Source: Gammaproteobacteria bacterium (lineage in GTDB: Bacteria > Pseudomonadota > Gammaproteobacteria > Coxiellales > Coxiellaceae). From it: a DNA stretch of 8,899 nucleotides. The notes beneath the pieces are model-generated. The model made no database searches and was not told where the DNA came from. It saw nothing but the letters and a program-made list of their open reading frames with translations. The position numbers and the translations under genes were made by a program. This document shows positions 6,296 through 8,899 of the stretch, piece by piece. Every line of letters starts with the position of its first letter. The first letter of the stretch is position 1. Location of the stretch: NCBI GenBank assembly GCA_021774015.1, contig JAJFJO010000300.1:1-8899 (forward strand), in the 5' to 3' direction.

Positions 6296-6317
6296 CATGA
6301 TTTTTAAGGCTAGGAAT

Positions 6318-6743
6318 ATGACACAGACATCACACAAACGGATTTATTTATTGCTGGCCTGGTTGATTGCTCTAGTGAGCATGCTTGGCACGTTATATGC
6401 CAGCGAGATCCAAGGTCTACTTGTCTGTCATTTATGCTGGTATCAACGTATTGCCTTATATCCGTTAACTATTATTCTTTTTATTGCCTTGTTTCGCGAT
6501 GATTTGTCGATAGGGATTTACACCATTCCACTAGCATTCATCGGTGCTGTATTTGCTGGCTATCAATATCTGCAACAAATGATACCGAGCTTTGCACCTA
6601 TTAATGTGTGTGGCGCAGGCCCAAACTGTAGTGATATTCATTTTAAATGGTTAGGTTTTATCACCTTACCATTTTTAAGTCTGTTGGCGTGCTTAATGAT
6701 TGTTATTTTATTATTAATGGCGTATCGGCGTTCTGCCCAGTAG
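6318..6743 (+). CDS. dsbB: BdbC/DsbB-type disulfide bond formation protein
   Basis: An inner-membrane protein of 141 residues with four transmembrane helices that reoxidises a DsbA-type partner and passes electrons to quinone. The first periplasmic loop has Cys37-His-Leu-Cys40 in the signature CHLCWYQRIALYPL. The second pair is Cys98 and Cys104 in NVCGAGPNC. Short length and the LCWYQR signature place it nearer to BdbC (about 139 residues) than to E. coli DsbB (176). I chose the ATG at 6318 because AAGG lies 8 nt upstream and the first helix then starts soon after KR. An upstream in-frame ATG at 6282 would overlap pagL and add 12 polar residues. Its likely partner is the DsbA/BdbD-like protein at 4097-4741. 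The 3' end overlaps convergent coaBC by 41 bp. Confidence 0.92.
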   Translation: MTQTSHKRIYLLLAWLIALVSMLGTLYASEIQGLLVCHLCWYQRIALYPLTIILFIALFRDDLSIGIYTIPLAFIGAVFAGYQYLQQMIPSFAPINVCGAGPNCSDIHFKWLGFITLPFLSLLACLMIVILLLMAYRRSAQ

Positions 6744-7941
6744 AAAATGCAACAAAACGTATAATTTCTTCAGCAAGTTGCATTTTAGGTTGCAGCGGCA
6801 ACGCCGTTATTTCACCTGCAGCGTTAATGATGCTTGCTTCATTTAAGTCAGACTGAAAACCCAAACCTTGACCCACTTGGTTTGCAATAATCATATCCAT
6901 ACCTTTACGCTGAAGTTTGTCACGTGCATGTTCTATTACATTGTTAGTCTCTGCAGCAAAACCAACAACAAAAGGTTTATTATCCAGGTGTGCTATTTCA
7001 GCAATAATATCAGGGTTGCGAACCAATGTAAGCGCCATCGCATCCTTGGATTTTTTAATTTTTTCGGAGCATATATTATCAACGCTATAGTCTGCAACCG
7101 CAGCAGCACCAATAAAAATATCCTGCTGTTCAATACGCTCCATAACCGCCTGACGCATATCTAAAGCGGACTCAACAGCAATACAACGTGCATTATGAAT
7201 ATCAGTCAGCTGTGTTGGCCCTGAAATTAACGTGACGTGTGCGCCCGCATCAACTGCCGCCTGAGCTAAAGCATATCCCATTTTGCCAGAACTGTGGTTT
7301 GTTAGGTAACGAACCGGATCAATCGCTTCTCGTGTTGGACCTGCTGTAATTAGTATCTTAACCCCATTTAAAAATGGCTTATTTTTTTGCTGATGTTTAG
7401 CACAACTCATCACGACCAGCAACAGCTCTGCAGGCTCCAGTAGGCGCCCCATGCCAATATCACCACAGGCTTGCTCACCGCTTGCTGGCCCTGCAATCAA
7501 TACATCACGTTTAATCAGGGTATCAACATTTGCTTGAACAGCAGTGTTTGCCCACATCTGTTGGTTCATGGCAGGTGCAATAATCAATTTTGCGCATGAT
7601 GCTAAACAAATTGTTGTTAACAAATCGTTTGCGAAACCATGTGCTAACCGCGCAATACAATCTGCTGATGCCGGCGCTATTACAATAAGATCGGCCCAAC
7701 GCGCTAATTCAATATGCCCCATTGATGCTTCAGCAGCTGGGTCAAATAAATCGTCGCGTACTGGATGTCCAGAGACTGCTTGCAACGTTGTAGCCGTAAT
7801 AAAGTGTTGCGCAGATGCCGTCATCACAACACGCACCTGCGCGCCCTGCTCACGCAAACGACGAATCAATTCAGGGATTTTATAGGCAGCGATTCCACCG
7901 GTAACTCCGATTAGAATTTTTTGGTTTTCTAAACACGCCAT
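6703..7941 (-). CDS. coaBC: Bifunctional phosphopantothenoylcysteine decarboxylase/phosphopantothenate-cysteine ligase
   Basis: A two-domain coenzyme A biosynthesis enzyme (Dfp) of 412 residues against 406 in E. coli. CoaB joins phosphopantothenate and cysteine using CTP, and CoaC decarboxylates the product with FMN. The N-terminal CoaC flavoprotein (about 1-185) has GVTGGIAAYK, the catalytic His76 in GHIELARWAD, PAMNQQMW with Asn126, and Cys159 in the flexible-lid motif EQACGDIGMGRL; each is one residue after its E. coli counterpart. The CoaB domain (about 192-400) begins KILITAGPTREAIDPVRYLTN (Asn215), continues with SSGKMGYALA, and has Lys294 in EKIKK, matching E. coli Lys289. About a dozen C-terminal residues are encoded within the overlap with dsbB and look like a non-conserved tail. 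The ATG lies 11 bp after asd, so the two are likely cotranscribed; the ribosome site is weak. Confidence 0.97.
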   Translation of the reverse strand: MACLENQKILIGVTGGIAAYKIPELIRRLREQGAQVRVVMTASAQHFITATTLQAVSGHPVRDDLFDPAAEASMGHIELARWADLIVIAPASADCIARLAHGFANDLLTTICLASCAKLIIAPAMNQQMWANTAVQANVDTLIKRDVLIAGPASGEQACGDIGMGRLLEPAELLLVVMSCAKHQQKNKPFLNGVKILITAGPTREAIDPVRYLTNHSSGKMGYALAQAAVDAGAHVTLISGPTQLTDIHNARCIAVESALDMRQAVMERIEQQDIFIGAAAVADYSVDNICSEKIKKSKDAMALTLVRNPDIIAEIAHLDNKPFVVGFAAETNNVIEHARDKLQRKGMDMIIANQVGQGLGFQSDLNEASIINAAGEITALPLQPKMQLAEEIIRFVAFSTGQNADTPLIIK

Positions 7942-7952
7942 CGCTCTACAAC

Positions 7953-8899
7953 CTATAAATAAAACTCACTATTAATAAGATGCTCTGCAATTTCTACTGC
8001 ATTAAGCGCCGCACCTTTACGCACATTATCCGACACCACCCACATATTCAGCCCATGAGGATGAGAAATATCGCTACGTATACGCCCCACATACACCGCA
8101 TCTTGCCCTGCAGCATCACTAACCGCCGTTGGGTAATCATTATCGTCATCAATAACAATAATACCTGGCGCTTGGCGCAAACATTCACGTGCCTCTTCTG
8201 CACTGATCGGCTTTTCTGTTTCTAAATGTATCGCTTCCGAATGCCCATAAAAAACAGGGACGCGCACAGCAGTTGGATTAACTGATAAAGAATAGTCGCC
8301 AAATATTTTTTGCGTTTCCCACACCATTTTCATTTCTTCTTTGGTATAGCCATTCGCTTCAAATTTATCAATATGCGGTAACACATTAAACGCAATTTGT
8401 TTAGGAAACACTTTAAGCGATGCGTCTTGCGCATTTAATAATTCAGCTGTTTGTCTCGCCAATTCCTCAATGGCGCCACGGCCTGCACCCGACACCGCTT
8501 GATACGTTGCTACATTGACACGCGTAATGCCTACCGCATCATAAATAGGCTTTAATGCGACGACCATTTGTATCGTGGAACAATTTGGATTCGCAATGAT
8601 ATTACGTGAACGATAACTTTCCAATGCTGCAGCATTCACTTCAGGCACCACTAAAGGCACGTCTTGCTCATAACGAAACGCGGTAGAATTATCGATAACC
8701 ACCGCACCGGCATCAGCAGCAATAGGTGCATATTGTAATGAGCGTTGTGCACCCGCAGAAAAAAAGGCAAACTGCACCTTGGAAAAATCAAAATTTGCTA
8801 AGTCTTCTACACGCACAGACTTATTATTAAACATCACTTTGCCACCGGCAGAACGCTCACTGGCAACAGGATATAAATGATTAACAGGAAATTGTCGCT
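7953..8899 (-). CDS. asd: Aspartate-semialdehyde dehydrogenase (5' end beyond window)
   Basis: Reduces aspartyl phosphate to aspartate semialdehyde with NADPH, the branch point to diaminopimelate/lysine, threonine and methionine. The frame stays open past the GTG at 8837 to the window edge. The upstream residues RQFPVNHLYPVASERSAGGK match the family (FPV..L..LAS.RSAGK), so the real start lies outside. About 25 residues are missing, including the NADP-binding GATGxVG. Visible landmarks are FSAG, the active-site cysteine in NPNCST (codon 8580-8582), ASGAG-like VSGAGRGA, the RVPVFYGHSEAIHLE segment with the catalytic His, and GRIRSD...MWVVSDNVRKGAALNAVEIAE at the C-terminus. NPNCST marks the shorter class common outside the E. 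coli type. coaBC follows after 11 bp. In many relatives fimV would follow instead. Confidence 0.97.
   Translation of the reverse strand, partial: RQFPVNHLYPVASERSAGGKVMFNNKSVRVEDLANFDFSKVQFAFFSAGAQRSLQYAPIAADAGAVVIDNSTAFRYEQDVPLVVPEVNAAALESYRSRNIIANPNCSTIQMVVALKPIYDAVGITRVNVATYQAVSGAGRGAIEELARQTAELLNAQDASLKVFPKQIAFNVLPHIDKFEANGYTKEEMKMVWETQKIFGDYSLSVNPTAVRVPVFYGHSEAIHLETEKPISAEEARECLRQAPGIIVIDDDNDYPTAVSDAAGQDAVYVGRIRSDISHPHGLNMWVVSDNVRKGAALNAVEIAEHLINSEFYL

Noticed and set aside
6282..6317. Upstream ATG for dsbB at 6282.
   Set aside because: It would overlap pagL and add residues not seen in the family; the ATG at 6318 has a better ribosome site and fits the family's length.
7544..7885. 113-codon plus-strand open frame within coaBC.
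   Set aside because: It is antisense to the conserved CoaC domain and has an Ala/Cys-rich composition typical of a shadow frame.
7953..8837. asd starting at the GTG at 8837 as a complete gene.
   Set aside because: The codons upstream to the window edge encode conserved Asd residues (FPV...LYPVASERSAGGK), so the gene is cut by the edge and the GTG is internal.

Overview
The window looks like a chromosomal segment of a moderately AT-rich gammaproteobacterium. The evidence is a FimV/HubP-type protein, a TruA-AccD pair next to it, a PagL-type lipid A deacylase, and outer-membrane barrel proteins. The housekeeping synteny, the many small exported proteins and the missing trp genes would fit a Legionellales-like, host-associated lineage, but that placement is inference. 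No rRNA, tRNA, CRISPR array or insertion sequence was found, and all recognisable reading frames are intact.

Left block (1-2609, minus strand): a short FimV/HubP-like polar protein, then truA overlapping it by 4 bp (ATGA), then accD, which runs off the left edge. This is the familiar fimV-truA-(trp)-accD neighbourhood, but no trpF, trpB or trpA fits in the 48 bp between truA and accD.

Middle block (2610-6743): short operons in alternating orientation. A YbaK-type tRNA-editing protein (minus) faces a two-gene operon (plus) for an ETHE1-like persulfide dioxygenase and a membrane-tethered DsbA/BdbD-like oxidoreductase. A near-perfect 20-bp palindrome lies between the divergent starts and resembles operators of CsoR/CstR-type repressors. 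A small outer-membrane barrel (minus) is divergent from a second two-gene operon (plus) for a PagL-like lipid A 3-O-deacylase and a BdbC/DsbB-type quinone reductase. The strongest promoter in the window (TTGACA-17-TATAAC) precedes pagL. Together the block concerns the envelope: sulfur and thiol redox, disulfide formation in secreted proteins, and outer-membrane remodelling.

Right block (6703-8899, minus strand): asd (start beyond the right edge) followed after 11 bp by coaBC, whose 3' end overlaps that of the convergent dsbB by 41 bp. In many gammaproteobacteria asd lies directly upstream of fimV. Here about 5.3 kb (coaBC plus the envelope block) lies between them, so the segment may be an insertion or rearrangement into that conserved pair.

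No wholly new multi-gene system is evident. The most interesting items are the palindrome between ybaK-like and the persulfide dioxygenase, the DsbA/DsbB pair split over two envelope operons, the Asp at the catalytic Glu position of PagL, the missing trp genes, the minimal FimV and the large hairpin between convergent genes.
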